This document shows positions 55,791 through 63,792 of a DNA stretch of 64,000 bases, piece by piece. Below the pieces are notes generated by a model, which saw nothing but the letters and a program-made list of their open reading frames with translations, made no database searches and was not told the origin of the DNA. This DNA is from Robertkochia sediminum (GTDB taxonomy: Bacteria > Bacteroidota > Bacteroidia > Flavobacteriales > Flavobacteriaceae), in the NCBI RefSeq assembly GCF_016786255.1, contig NZ_JADMKT010000074.1:22517-86516 (forward strand), written 5' to 3'. The stretch's first letter is position 1; each line of letters begins with the position of its first letter. A program made the translations under genes and the position numbers.

Positions 55791-56012
55791 ATGAAGAAAG
55801 CATTCCGCATAATTTCCTTCATTGCCGCTTTACTCGGCGCTACCGCATACATCGTTTCCAAATTTGTGGAAGATCACTGGCTGATCTCGTCAGATACCAA
55901 CCTGATCATTGGGCTTACCTACCTATTCACTTCCATGAAGTTCTATCAATTGGATGTAGAAGATAAAGAAGAAGAGATCGAGGCGTTAAAAGCGCGTTTA
56001 GCCAAGGAATAA
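55791..56012 (+). CDS. Small membrane protein with coiled-coil tail
   Basis: This 73-aa protein has two hydrophobic helices (residues ~5-25 and ~36-50) and then a charged heptad-like tail (DKEEEIEALKARLAKE), consistent with coiled-coil assembly. It is 10 nt before the next membrane protein gene, so the two are probably co-transcribed. Unknown function. Confidence 0.65.
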   Translation: MKKAFRIISFIAALLGATAYIVSKFVEDHWLISSDTNLIIGLTYLFTSMKFYQLDVEDKEEEIEALKARLAKE

Positions 56013-56022
56013 TTCCGGTAAT

Positions 56023-56430
56023 ATGGACATGCTTCATTCAAAGATCATTATCCCCTATTCAGCAAAACAGCTCAGGAACAGCTTGATCTTCGGCATCTTA
56101 TGGATTGTAATCGGGTTGCAGGATATTGTATTCACAGAGCCGTTTTGGACGGCCTATGGATTTCTGCTCATAGGTTTTTTGTATTTAGGGTCTTACGCCT
56201 ATATGAAGATCTTCAAATACATTACCATTGAAAACGGATACATATGGGGGAACAAACCCTTTACCAAAAAGATCAACCTCAGTGAAATTAAAACGATTAA
56301 AAAATTCGCCGGTGACTATACCCTGACCACCGATCAACATCAACTAAAGATCCATACCGGAATCGTTGATCCGGGATCTTTAGCCAAGCTAGATGCCGAA
56401 TTAACCAAAATAGCTGTAGCTGCAGGGTGA
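56023..56430 (+). CDS. Membrane protein with PH-like domain
   Basis: This 135-aa protein has two hydrophobic helices near residues 18-60, followed by strands resembling the bacterial PH-like fold (YITIENGYIWGNKPF, LSEIKTIKKFAGDYTL). Such proteins sit at the inner membrane and may bind lipids or partners. It follows the coiled-coil protein by 10 nt. The call rests on the pattern only. Confidence 0.6.
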   Translation: MDMLHSKIIIPYSAKQLRNSLIFGILWIVIGLQDIVFTEPFWTAYGFLLIGFLYLGSYAYMKIFKYITIENGYIWGNKPFTKKINLSEIKTIKKFAGDYTLTTDQHQLKIHTGIVDPGSLAKLDAELTKIAVAAG

Positions 56431-56499
56431 AGGTAGCACAACTTGTTCCTCTCCCTCTGAAACACGAACAAACTTAACTGCATTCTAAAACACAATTCC

Positions 56500-57021
56500 A
56501 TGCGATCGACTACTTATTTAGTAATGACCCTACTGTTCTTAAGCAGCCTCTTGATTTCCTGTGGAGGAAACGACTACCAGGAGATCTCCAAAGAACAATT
56601 ATTATCTGAAATTGCACCCTCCGGCGCGATCAAAAACCTTGAACTAAAAAACAACAAACACCTATTCGTTTATACCGATGCGGAAATTCCCTTCCGGGTT
56701 GCTGTAAATTCATCAACAGATGCTTTCCAGCTCAACAGGATCATCAACTCTATGGGCGATCACCCCGTTGATATGTCTTATATTAACAATTCAGGGGGAA
56801 CAGGATTCAAAGACACCCTACCAGGGATACTGCCGCTTATGCCCTTCATCGGCCTTATGGTATTTATCCTTCATTTTATTTTGGTGTACATCTCCTTACG
56901 TCGGATCCTTGGGCAACCTACAGAAGGAAATGAGCAATTGGTGCATACCATCATCGTGACCTTTATCCCTTTTATTGGTCCGCTGGCCTATCTCACCAGG
57001 GTAAAACACAAGAATGATTAA
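56500..57021 (+). CDS. Lipoprotein/membrane protein with C-terminal PLDc_N-like helices
   Basis: This 173-aa protein has a signal/anchor with lipobox LISC (Cys21, then GGNDYQ), a periplasmic stretch related to an FtsH-extracellular-like fold (KNLELKNNKHLFVYTD), and a pair of helices ending IPFIGPLAYLTRVKHKND, as in PLDc_N. It is 39 nt before a gene encoding a bare PLDc_N-like protein, suggesting a shared transcript. Unknown function. Confidence 0.68.
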   Translation: MRSTTYLVMTLLFLSSLLISCGGNDYQEISKEQLLSEIAPSGAIKNLELKNNKHLFVYTDAEIPFRVAVNSSTDAFQLNRIINSMGDHPVDMSYINNSGGTGFKDTLPGILPLMPFIGLMVFILHFILVYISLRRILGQPTEGNEQLVHTIIVTFIPFIGPLAYLTRVKHKND

Positions 57022-57060
57022 TACATTTGTGTAACACATGATTTACACTTAAACTCTACT

Positions 57061-57279
57061 ATGATGAGCCTCATTAATTCAGGTTTCAGTTTCGGACTTT
57101 TTTTTTGGCAATTATTGAATATTGCTATTCTGGGCCTCTGGGTATTTTGCCTGTATGATGTATCCACGAATAAGTTTAATAACAACCTAAAAACCGCCTT
57201 TGTGTTATTGGTTTTATTCGTCCCATTTTTCGGGTCACTCTGGTATTTATTGAACGGTCGAAAACATAAGATCAGTTAA
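57061..57279 (+). CDS. PLDc_N-like small membrane protein
   Basis: This 72-aa protein has two helices and the C-terminal signature VPFFGSLWYLLNGRKHKIS. It is a third PLDc_N-type protein in this stretch, related in layout to those at 51782 and 56500. It ends 10 nt ahead of the DUF418 gene, and the spacing suggests coupling. Confidence 0.78.
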   Translation: MMSLINSGFSFGLFFWQLLNIAILGLWVFCLYDVSTNKFNNNLKTAFVLLVLFVPFFGSLWYLLNGRKHKIS

Positions 57280-57289
57280 CCATCTCTCC

Positions 57290-58492
57290 TTGCCTCAACC
57301 AACTACCCCCACCCAACAGCGTATTGAACCCCTGGATGTATTTCGCGGATTCGCCATCTATGGCATCTTCGTGGTCAATATTGTGATCATGAATTCGACC
57401 TTCCTTAACCAGGATGAATTCGCGAAACAATGGACCTCCGGGATAGACCAGCTCGCAGAACGCATACTTCAATTGTTCTTCTACACGAAGTTCTTCCCTA
57501 TTTTTTCCCTCCTGTTTGGGTTGGGCATCGCCATGCAAACCATAAACCGGTCAGAAAAAGGAAACCCGGACCGCTGGTTTTTGCCCCGAAGAATGTTCTT
57601 ACTTTTCATCTTTGGCCTCCTTCATATCGTACTCTTCTGGTCTGGAGATGTGGTTCATTTATATGCACTCCTCGGATTCCCTCTGGTCTGCTTCATTAAA
57701 TGCTCCAATAAAACCCTGTTGCTTTTATCACTGGGACTGCTCCTGTTCCCCTTTTACGACCAGCTTCTCCAACAGCTATTCTCCTTACTGCAATTTCATC
57801 CGGAGGTCATTCTTAAAGATCAAACCGGGGCAACTGTACATCATATCATTACGCAAGGCTCCTATTTCGAGGGGATGGTATTGCGCTTAAAAGAATACGT
57901 CTTTAACATCCCTATGCTTTACGGTTTCCTGGCTCCTATTGCCATGGCCATGTTTCTGCTTGGGGTCTACCTGGGAAAAAATAAGATATATAACACGCTC
58001 CATGAGTTTATAGATCGCATCAAAAAACCGGCTATAGCCCTGGCAGTGATCAGTAATGTCTATCGCCTGTTTTTCTTATTTGTCCTTACGGATACCGCTA
58101 TGTACAGAACCGCTATGCTCCGCACCCTTTTTATCAAGGTCATGGTAGTATCAGATGTGATCATGGGCCTGTTCTATCTCTGGCTCCTGGGATGGCTATG
58201 GTATAACACCACATGGAAAAAAATACTGAGTCCGCTAAAATATGCCGGACGAATGGCGCTTACCCACTACATAGGCCAGAGTGTGATCGGTCTTTTCCTG
58301 TTCTCCTCCGTCGGACTGGGGCTATACGAAAGTTTTAGTCCGTCCAAAACCCTCCTCCTGGCGACCCTTGTTTTTGCACTCCAGGTGATCTTTAGTAAAA
58401 TATGGTTATCGTATTTTAAATACGGCCCCCTCGAATGGATCTGGCGTTGCCTGAGTTATCAAAAGGTGTTCGCCCTTAAAAAGGAACGGTGA
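57290..58492 (+). CDS. DUF418 family multi-pass membrane protein, TTG start
   Basis: This 400-aa polytopic inner-membrane protein has the N-terminal family motif RIEPLDVFRGFAIYGIFVVN and a C-terminal block ALTHYIGQSVIGLFLF, both typical of DUF418. Ten or so helices are visible. No in-frame ATG exists between the upstream stop (57278-57280) and the motif, so TTG at 57290 is the only reasonable start. Overexpression or transport roles have been proposed for the family, but the function is unknown. A gene remnant follows. Confidence 0.9.
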   Translation: MPQPTTPTQQRIEPLDVFRGFAIYGIFVVNIVIMNSTFLNQDEFAKQWTSGIDQLAERILQLFFYTKFFPIFSLLFGLGIAMQTINRSEKGNPDRWFLPRRMFLLFIFGLLHIVLFWSGDVVHLYALLGFPLVCFIKCSNKTLLLLSLGLLLFPFYDQLLQQLFSLLQFHPEVILKDQTGATVHHIITQGSYFEGMVLRLKEYVFNIPMLYGFLAPIAMAMFLLGVYLGKNKIYNTLHEFIDRIKKPAIALAVISNVYRLFFLFVLTDTAMYRTAMLRTLFIKVMVVSDVIMGLFYLWLLGWLWYNTTWKKILSPLKYAGRMALTHYIGQSVIGLFLFSSVGLGLYESFSPSKTLLLATLVFALQVIFSKIWLSYFKYGPLEWIWRCLSYQKVFALKKER

Positions 58493-58533
58493 AAATTTTG
58501 GCATTTTATACCCTCAAGGAGTGATCTGATCAA

Positions 58534-58674
58534 TTGGTCATCGACCGTATTTATTTGGTGTGCATTCTCGATGAAAACGGACTCCCCACTGAAGACGGGA
58601 CGACCTTTGCCTACGGTCCCTTTAGAGGTAGCGTGAAGAATGGGGAATATGAAGCCTCGAAATATATCGAATAA
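58534..58674 (+). pseudogene. Possible C-terminal gene remnant
   Basis: A 46-codon open stretch from TTG at 58534 to TAA at 58672 encodes a protein-like sequence containing ILDENGLPTEDG and YGPFRGSVKNGEYEAS. It has no proper start codon and is cut by a stop just upstream. It may be the tail of a degraded gene or chance. The family is not recognised. Confidence 0.3.
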
Positions 58675-58736
58675 GAAAATAACTCCATACTTCCTGGTCC
58701 CTTTAGGAAAAGGACCGCCTATAAAATTAAGGTGAA

Positions 58737-59321
58737 TTAGCCTTCCAATACCGACAAGGCTACCTGTACTGAGGCTGATAATTGTTGCTCATCGGGACGT
58801 ACCTTGGCCACAACCCTGATCCCATTGTAAAGGGTATAAAGCAGGGAAGCTGTGGAGCGAAGATCGAGGCCTGCTTTGATCTGCCCACTTTCCTGTCCCT
58901 GTTTCAGGTATTGGTAAAAGAGGGCTTCGAAATCCTGTTTATTGGTTTCCAAAATATCAAGTATACTCTCGTCGTTAGGAACAAGTTCTGTGGTGGTATT
59001 GACCACAAAACAGCCTTTTTTATCCTTATCGGTTATCGCTTCCAGAATGGCGTTATGAAATAATTCGGCGAGCCCTTCCTTGACCTGCGGACGGTCGTTA
59101 AAGAATTGTGACAGTCCTTCCCTGTTAGTTTTACGATAGAGGGCAAAGGCCTTTTTAAAAAGCTCCTCCTTATCGCCAAAGGTGCTGTACAAGCTGGCCC
59201 TGTTGATCCCTAAATGACTCACGAGGTCCTGAACCGAAGTAGCAGCATATCCCTGTTTCCAAAACAGATGCATGGCTTTGGTAAGGACTTCATTTTCATC
59301 AAATAGTTTTACTCTGGGCAT
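58737..59321 (-). CDS. TetR-family transcriptional regulator
   Basis: This 194-aa repressor has an N-terminal helix-turn-helix (residues ~8-50: GYAATSVQDLVSHLGINRA, then SLYSTFGDKEELF) and a helical ligand-binding domain. It is downstream of the SDR gene on the same strand. A 17-bp inverted repeat lies between its predicted -33 and -7, and two more copies are at the SDR promoter, so it probably represses itself and the SDR. The ligand is unknown. A 280-bp non-coding gap before it holds a long hairpin. Confidence 0.92.
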   Translation of the reverse strand: MPRVKLFDENEVLTKAMHLFWKQGYAATSVQDLVSHLGINRASLYSTFGDKEELFKKAFALYRKTNREGLSQFFNDRPQVKEGLAELFHNAILEAITDKDKKGCFVVNTTTELVPNDESILDILETNKQDFEALFYQYLKQGQESGQIKAGLDLRSTASLLYTLYNGIRVVAKVRPDEQQLSASVQVALSVLEG

Positions 59322-59338
59322 AATCGTTGCTTTGGACG

Positions 59339-59371
59339 CAAATTTAATAATTTCAGAACAAGCATTCCAAA
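59339..59371 (-). promoter_or_regulatory. TetR gene promoter with operator copy 3
   Basis: On the minus strand TAAATTTG (59346-59339) is the -7 and TTTG (59371-59368) the -33, 21 nt apart. The operator at 59354-59370 (CAGAACAAGCATTCCAA) fills the spacer. The predicted leader is about 11 nt. Confidence 0.7.
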
Positions 59372-59450
59372 AATATGATGGTTAACGATACCATAGGTCA
59401 ATTACATCAGGTAGCGTAGACGTCATGGTTAAACCTGGTTGAATGATAAG

Positions 59451-59483
59451 CCCGGTAGTACCGCTTCGGGAAGTACTACCGGG
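59451..59483. other. Perfect 11-bp inverted repeat in SDR-TetR gap
   Basis: CCCGGTAGTAC and GTACTACCGGG pair perfectly around an 11-nt loop (CGCTTCGGGAA). No T run follows on either strand, so it is not a classical terminator. It may be a REP-like element. The rest of the 280-bp gap holds a perfect palindrome AGAATGATCATTCT near 59572-59585 and the TetR promoter. Confidence 0.75.
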
Positions 59484-59601
59484 AACTTACCCCTTGAACC
59501 TTTTTTGCGATAGGGTTGCATTAGCATATCTCAGCACCAACCGCGTATCACATAAGAGGCCTTTCAATTAAGAATGATCATTCTAAAATATGATAAAAAA
59601 A

Positions 59602-60357
59602 TTAGGCCAATAGCGGATTGATATTGATACCCCCGTCTATGTTATATTCGCCCCCGGTAATGAATAACGCATCATCTGAAGCCAGGAAAGCAACCAGCTT
59701 GGCAATATCTTCAGGCGTACCAAATCGTTTTAGCGGCACCCTGTTCTGCATGGCCTCTGCAAATCCGTTAAGTTGGGCTTCTTCCATACCCGTCTTACCA
59801 AAAATAGGTGTGGCTACGGGCCCCGGATTTACGGCATTCACCCTGATCTTTCTTGGTGCCAGCTCGGTCGCAGCAGTCCTGGTGTACGAATTAAGGGCAG
59901 CCTTCGATGCGGCATAGACGGCCGTATTGGGCATTCCCGTATAGGCATTTACCGACGAGAGGTTGATGATAGAAGCACCATCATTTAAAATGGGCAAAAA
60001 CTTCTCTATGGTAAATACAGCTCCCTTAAAGTTGATCCCCATTTGATGGTCGAACATGGCCTCAGAGATCTGTCCCACCGGTGCCGGCTGGAAGATCCCC
60101 GCATTGACAAATAAGATGTCGACCTTGTCGTACTGTGCCGCTACCTTTGCTACCAGGCTATCGATCGCCGATACATCCGATACATCGGCCACAATACCCG
60201 TTACACCCAGTTCACGGGCAGCGCTTTCTACACGGTCGCTATCTCTCCCGGTGATCACCACCTTCGCCCCTTTGTTCTTCAATTCCTGGGCGGTTGCATA
60301 ACCTATACCACTATTTCCACCCGTTACTACTGCTACTTTGTTTGTTAATAGACTCAT
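59602..60357 (-). CDS. SDR-family NAD(P)-dependent oxidoreductase
   Basis: This 251-aa classical short-chain dehydrogenase has the cofactor loop TGGNSGIGYA, the NAG strand (LFVNAGIF), the catalytic serine in NLSSVNA and YxxxK as YAASK. The stretch NPGPVATPIF and the end GGEYNIDGG are standard. NADP preference is likely from the basic residues after strand two (ITGRDSDR). It is co-directional with and upstream of the TetR gene, under two TetR-type operators. It is probably an inducible reductase of a reactive compound; the substrate is unknown. Confidence 0.93.
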   Translation of the reverse strand: MSLLTNKVAVVTGGNSGIGYATAQELKNKGAKVVITGRDSDRVESAARELGVTGIVADVSDVSAIDSLVAKVAAQYDKVDILFVNAGIFQPAPVGQISEAMFDHQMGINFKGAVFTIEKFLPILNDGASIINLSSVNAYTGMPNTAVYAASKAALNSYTRTAATELAPRKIRVNAVNPGPVATPIFGKTGMEEAQLNGFAEAMQNRVPLKRFGTPEDIAKLVAFLASDDALFITGGEYNIDGGININPLLA

Positions 60358-60388
60358 TTTCTTTGAATATTTCAGTTTAATATTTTTA

Positions 60389-60443
60389 TTGGAACGTGCG
60401 TTCTACATTGCAAACATACATATATTAGAACGTTTGTTCCAAA
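60389..60443 (-). promoter_or_regulatory. SDR promoter with operator copies 1 and 2
   Basis: On the minus strand TATGTTTG (60418-60411) is the -7 and TTTG (60443-60440) the -33, 21 nt apart. Operator 2 (60426-60442, TAGAACGTTTGTTCCAA) fills the spacer. Operator 1 (60389-60405, TTGGAACGTGCGTTCTA) covers the predicted start site near 60404. Confidence 0.75.
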
Positions 60444-60643
60444 TAAAAATTGAATTTTATGGTGTTCCATCTGCACATTAAGCCCTTACGCTATGTATTA
60501 TAACTATTCTCTTACGCCAATTTGAATGATATACCTATCTTAGACCTGCCTGCCTTATCTTCCCTTGTTCGCACTAGCGGGCACTTTTGGTACCTCCTGC
60601 ATTGCATCCTATTAAAAACGTAAGTAGCTATAATTTTATCTAT

Positions 60644-61708
60644 ATGCCAGTATTCAGAATTCACCGTCATGTCTTTGTTTTCCTGTTCATTTCAGGAATG
60701 CTCCTGGTATCGTCTTGCAACCGAAATTTCTTCCGGTTCTTCAGCAGCGATACCAGGTACCAGTTAACCACAGAAACACAACTCCTGGATACGACCCATA
60801 GCAGGGAGATCGATAAGTTCTATGATTCGGGTGAAGAAGGAACCTTTGAGGGCAAGCGAAACATCAGCATCTATTATAAAAAATTCGAGCATCCCGACAC
60901 TGAAAAGGCGATCGTGATCTCTTCGGGAAGAACGGAGGCTGCCATCAAATACAAAGAGGTGATCTACGACCTCTACCGCAACGGCTATTCGGTATACATA
61001 CACGATCATCGCGGCCAGGGCCAGTCTGGACGAATGACCGACGACCCTCAGATGGGTTATGTAAAAGCCTTTCAGGCCTATATAGACGATATGAAAATGT
61101 TTTACAACGATCACGTTGCCCCGCGAAATTACGACCACACCTACCTCCTGGCCCACTCTATGGGAGGTGCCATTGGCATGACCTACCTGGAGCAGTTCCC
61201 TGAAGATTTTGACGCAGCGGCTTTCAGCTCTCCTATGTTGGGATTGAAAGCCCCAATATGCAGTGCCGCAAAAGTGCTGGTAGGCGAAAAGCCGAAGTAC
61301 GCTGTGGGACAAACAGCCTATAAGGAAGATTCCCTATCCTTTAAGAATAATGCCTTAACCGGTTCAAAAGTGCGCTACGACAGAATGATCGCAGCCTATG
61401 CCGAAGTGCCGGAAGCCCGCCTTGGAGGAGCTACCTACCGCTGGCTTCGCGAATCGTGCAAGCAATTTCAATACCTGTACGATCATATCGACCAAATAGA
61501 AACTCCGTTCATTCTCTTTTCTGCCGAAAACGAAAGTATTGTAGCCCCCTATGCCCATCAAAAGTTTATCACTGCTGCAAAAGATGCCGGAAAAAAATGC
61601 GTGGCCTATGAAGTTGAAGGCGCCGAACACGAACTGCTTATTGAACAGGACGAGCAGCGCACGCAAACACTTAACGCCACATTAGATTTTTACAAGAGGT
61701 ATGATTAA
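60644..61708 (+). CDS. Lipoprotein alpha/beta hydrolase (lysophospholipase/monoglyceride lipase-like)
   Basis: This 354-aa exported hydrolase has a signal peptide with lipobox VSSC (Cys25). The alpha/beta fold follows, with HDHRGQGQSG, the nucleophile elbow AHSMGGAIG (Ser), an acid in FSAENESIV and the histidine in EGAEHELL. The resemblance is to PldB/monoacylglycerol lipase. The ATG at 60644 is chosen because the earlier in-frame start adds 19 residues before the signal. It stands alone; about 240 nt of non-coding DNA separate it from the SDR promoter. The substrate is probably a monoacyl lipid. Confidence 0.9.
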   Translation: MPVFRIHRHVFVFLFISGMLLVSSCNRNFFRFFSSDTRYQLTTETQLLDTTHSREIDKFYDSGEEGTFEGKRNISIYYKKFEHPDTEKAIVISSGRTEAAIKYKEVIYDLYRNGYSVYIHDHRGQGQSGRMTDDPQMGYVKAFQAYIDDMKMFYNDHVAPRNYDHTYLLAHSMGGAIGMTYLEQFPEDFDAAAFSSPMLGLKAPICSAAKVLVGEKPKYAVGQTAYKEDSLSFKNNALTGSKVRYDRMIAAYAEVPEARLGGATYRWLRESCKQFQYLYDHIDQIETPFILFSAENESIVAPYAHQKFITAAKDAGKKCVAYEVEGAEHELLIEQDEQRTQTLNATLDFYKRYD

Positions 61709-61774
61709 ACCCAAGGGGGGCATCTCTTTGAGTTGTACCCGCTGTATCCCCCGACTGATGTTAAGCACCGTGGT

Positions 61775-62113
61775 TCACAGTATCCTGCTACCGTAGGGCA
61801 CCTCTCGTTCCGGCTGCAATAGTACGACGCCTTTCTCATCTCCAACAACCCCGAGAACAAGGCATTCACTTTGAAAATTGGCGATCTGTTTGGGTGGGAA
61901 GTTTACCACGGCCACTACTTGCTTGCCCAAAAGATCCATATGTCCGTAAATATCGGTGATCTGGGCAGAAGATTTACGCACGCCCAATTGGGCACCAAAA
62001 TCGATCCGGATCTTATAAGCCGGCTTTCTGGCTTCCGGAAAATGCTCAACCCCAACGACCGTACCAATACGGATCTCTACTTTTTCAAAATCGCTCCAGG
62101 AAATCGTACTCAT
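61775..62113 (-). CDS. CsaA-like tRNA-binding domain protein
   Basis: This 112-aa protein is a single OB-fold tRNA-binding (EMAP II/Trbp111) domain: FEKVEIRIGTVVGVEHFPEAR at the start, KQVVAVVNFPPKQI in the middle. It is the size of CsaA, which acts as a secretion chaperone or tRNA structure binder in other bacteria. It is 10 nt downstream of the next gene on the same strand, so the two are probably co-transcribed. Confidence 0.93.
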   Translation of the reverse strand: MSTISWSDFEKVEIRIGTVVGVEHFPEARKPAYKIRIDFGAQLGVRKSSAQITDIYGHMDLLGKQVVAVVNFPPKQIANFQSECLVLGVVGDEKGVVLLQPEREVPYGSRIL

Positions 62114-62123
62114 CTATACGGGT

Positions 62124-62432
62124 TTAATGTTTATCCATTTTAAGTTTATCCAGCATTTCCTGAGAGATCTGTCCGGAATATGCTCCATAGGCATCTACCA
62201 GTAATCCCTTTTCGCCATTGGCGGCTTCGATCACATACAACACCGAGCTATCGCCGGGATTGGTTTTGCCTTCGAAACGGTAATAGGTGATCACACGAAG
62301 ATCTTGTGGTTCGTGCAAAGTACCGCGTTTATTGTTCTTCAATCCCTTTTCCCGGAGGTTAAAATCACAGGTATATCCTTCTTCCCGCAACGCATTAATG
62401 GCCACCGACAAACTTTCATACGCCTTTTTCAT
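62124..62432 (-). CDS. Small conserved Bacteroidota protein (often mislabelled phosphoribosylpyrophosphate synthetase)
   Basis: This 102-aa soluble protein begins with a helix (YESLSVAINALREEGYTCDF) and continues with the family segment YYRFEGKTNPGDSSVLYVIE and VDAYGAYSG. Homologues are often called phosphoribosylpyrophosphate synthetase in databases, but it lacks the PRPP loop and is too small. It is upstream of the CsaA-like gene, 10 nt apart. Ten perfect heptamers end 20 nt before its start codon, in the promoter zone. The function is unknown. Confidence 0.88.
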   Translation of the reverse strand: MKKAYESLSVAINALREEGYTCDFNLREKGLKNNKRGTLHEPQDLRVITYYRFEGKTNPGDSSVLYVIEAANGEKGLLVDAYGAYSGQISQEMLDKLKMDKH

Positions 62433-62452
62433 AATATCTCATCTTACGTCCC

Positions 62453-62522
62453 TCTTAACTCTTAACTCTTAACTCTTAACTCTTAACTCTTAACTCTTAA
62501 CTCTTAACTCTTAACTCTTAAC
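62453..62522. repeat. Ten perfect tandem copies of TCTTAAC
   Basis: Exactly ten uninterrupted 7-bp units, 70 bp in total. The array lies 21-90 nt upstream of the leftward gene's ATG at 62432 and 145 nt before the rightward gene at 62668. A change in copy number would shift promoter geometry by 7 bp per unit without touching coding sequence. Confidence 0.95.
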
Positions 62523-62667
62523 AATCAAAAAGTTACAAAACCTAGGAGGCCCGTCCAAATTTCCTGTCACATATATACAAGTCGGAATTGGCAGGAAGGA
62601 AGGCAATAACTTTAGGAGAATCACATAATAATCGTATCTTAAAAGAAAGAACGAAAACACACATTTT

Positions 62668-63225
62668 ATGGCCAGAACAGAAAGCAATATGCTTCCATTA
62701 GGAACCAAAGCACCGGACTTTGAACTCCTCGATACCGTTTCCGGAAAAAAATTAAAACTCAGTGATGTATATGGCGAAAAGGCCACAGTGGTCATGTTTA
62801 TTTGCAATCATTGCCCTTTTGTAAAGCACATCACCAAAGGGATCTCTAAACTCGCCAAGGACTATATGCCTAAGGATGTAGGCTTCGTGGCGATCTCCAG
62901 TAACGACGTGGAAAATTATCCGGATGATGCTCCCGATAAGATGAAGCTCAATGCAGAGGAGAACGATTATATCTTCCCGTATCTCTATGATGAGACCCAG
63001 GAGGTAGCCAAAGCTTATGACGCAGCCTGTACGCCCGATTTTTATGTGTTCGACGCCCAGCTGGAACTTATTTACCGCGGTCAGTTTGACGATTCCCGTC
63101 CGGGAAACAGTCTGCCCATCTCCGGACGCGACATACGCACAGCCTTAGACGCCACCCTGATGGGTATGAAAACCTATAAAAAGCAAAAACCTTCCATAGG
63201 CTGTAATATCAAATGGAAATCCTGA
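62668..63225 (+). CDS. Thioredoxin-family/AhpC-like protein
   Basis: This 185-aa protein has a redoxin fold: PLGTKAPDFEL start, an active-site-like CNHCPF, the strand VGFVAISSNDV and cis-proline region CTPDFYVFD. No signal peptide. The motif CNHCPF differs from the usual CGPC of thioredoxin; members are often annotated as thioredoxin family or peroxiredoxin-like. The next gene converges on it. Confidence 0.88.
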   Translation: MARTESNMLPLGTKAPDFELLDTVSGKKLKLSDVYGEKATVVMFICNHCPFVKHITKGISKLAKDYMPKDVGFVAISSNDVENYPDDAPDKMKLNAEENDYIFPYLYDETQEVAKAYDAACTPDFYVFDAQLELIYRGQFDDSRPGNSLPISGRDIRTALDATLMGMKTYKKQKPSIGCNIKWKS

Positions 63226-63246
63226 TCCCGGGATCAAAAGCACGTA

Positions 63247-63792
63247 TTAGGACCACCCTTCCCGTTCGATAAGATTGGTAATATGCGCCAGGTGATGATC
63301 ACAATGCCAGGCGTACTGACATACCAGTTGGGCCAGAGAAATTTCTTTCCCGAATCCGGGATGAAAAATAGCTCGTTCCCATTGGGTGGGGGTAATGCCT
63401 TTGAGTAAATACACCCACTTTTCGTGCAGCGCCGTCAACATATTTAAACTAAGCTCTACCGGGGCGTCCTTGCCATCTGCCAGGCCTGCCCAACCATCCT
63501 GCTTATAGACCTTGATCTGCGGGCGATCTTCTGTAAGTCCCCATTTAAAACGCACATAGGCGTTAGTATGGCTATCTGCAATATGATGAATGAGTTGCTT
63601 TACGGTCCATCCTCCCTGCCTGTATGGTGTCTCGAGCTGAGACGTATACAAATGGACTACAGCATTTCCCAGTAGGGTGGGAAACCCTTCGATAATGGCT
63701 ATGCTATGCGCTATCGCCTCCTGATCCGGGGTCTCCGGAAGGGAAAATCTGCCTATGGGGTACTTTAACCCCTCTAATTGTTTTTCTTCCAT
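63247..63792 (-). CDS. YfiT/DinB-family metal-dependent transferase
   Basis: This 181-aa DinB-fold protein is similar to YfiT, a bacillithiol/metal-dependent transferase. The start EGLKYPIGRF and the block YRQGGWTVKQLIHHIADSH carry one histidine set; the HCDHHLAHI near the end supplies further putative nickel/zinc ligands. Bacteroidota make bacillithiol, so a thiol-transfer role is plausible. The terminator of the preceding FKBP gene ends at its start codon. Confidence 0.9.
   Translation of the reverse strand: MEEKQLEGLKYPIGRFSLPETPDQEAIAHSIAIIEGFPTLLGNAVVHLYTSQLETPYRQGGWTVKQLIHHIADSHTNAYVRFKWGLTEDRPQIKVYKQDGWAGLADGKDAPVELSLNMLTALHEKWVYLLKGITPTQWERAIFHPGFGKEISLAQLVCQYAWHCDHHLAHITNLIEREGWS

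Noticed and set aside
62453-62522. CRISPR-like array
   Set aside because: The units are 7 bp with no spacers, so this is a simple tandem repeat.
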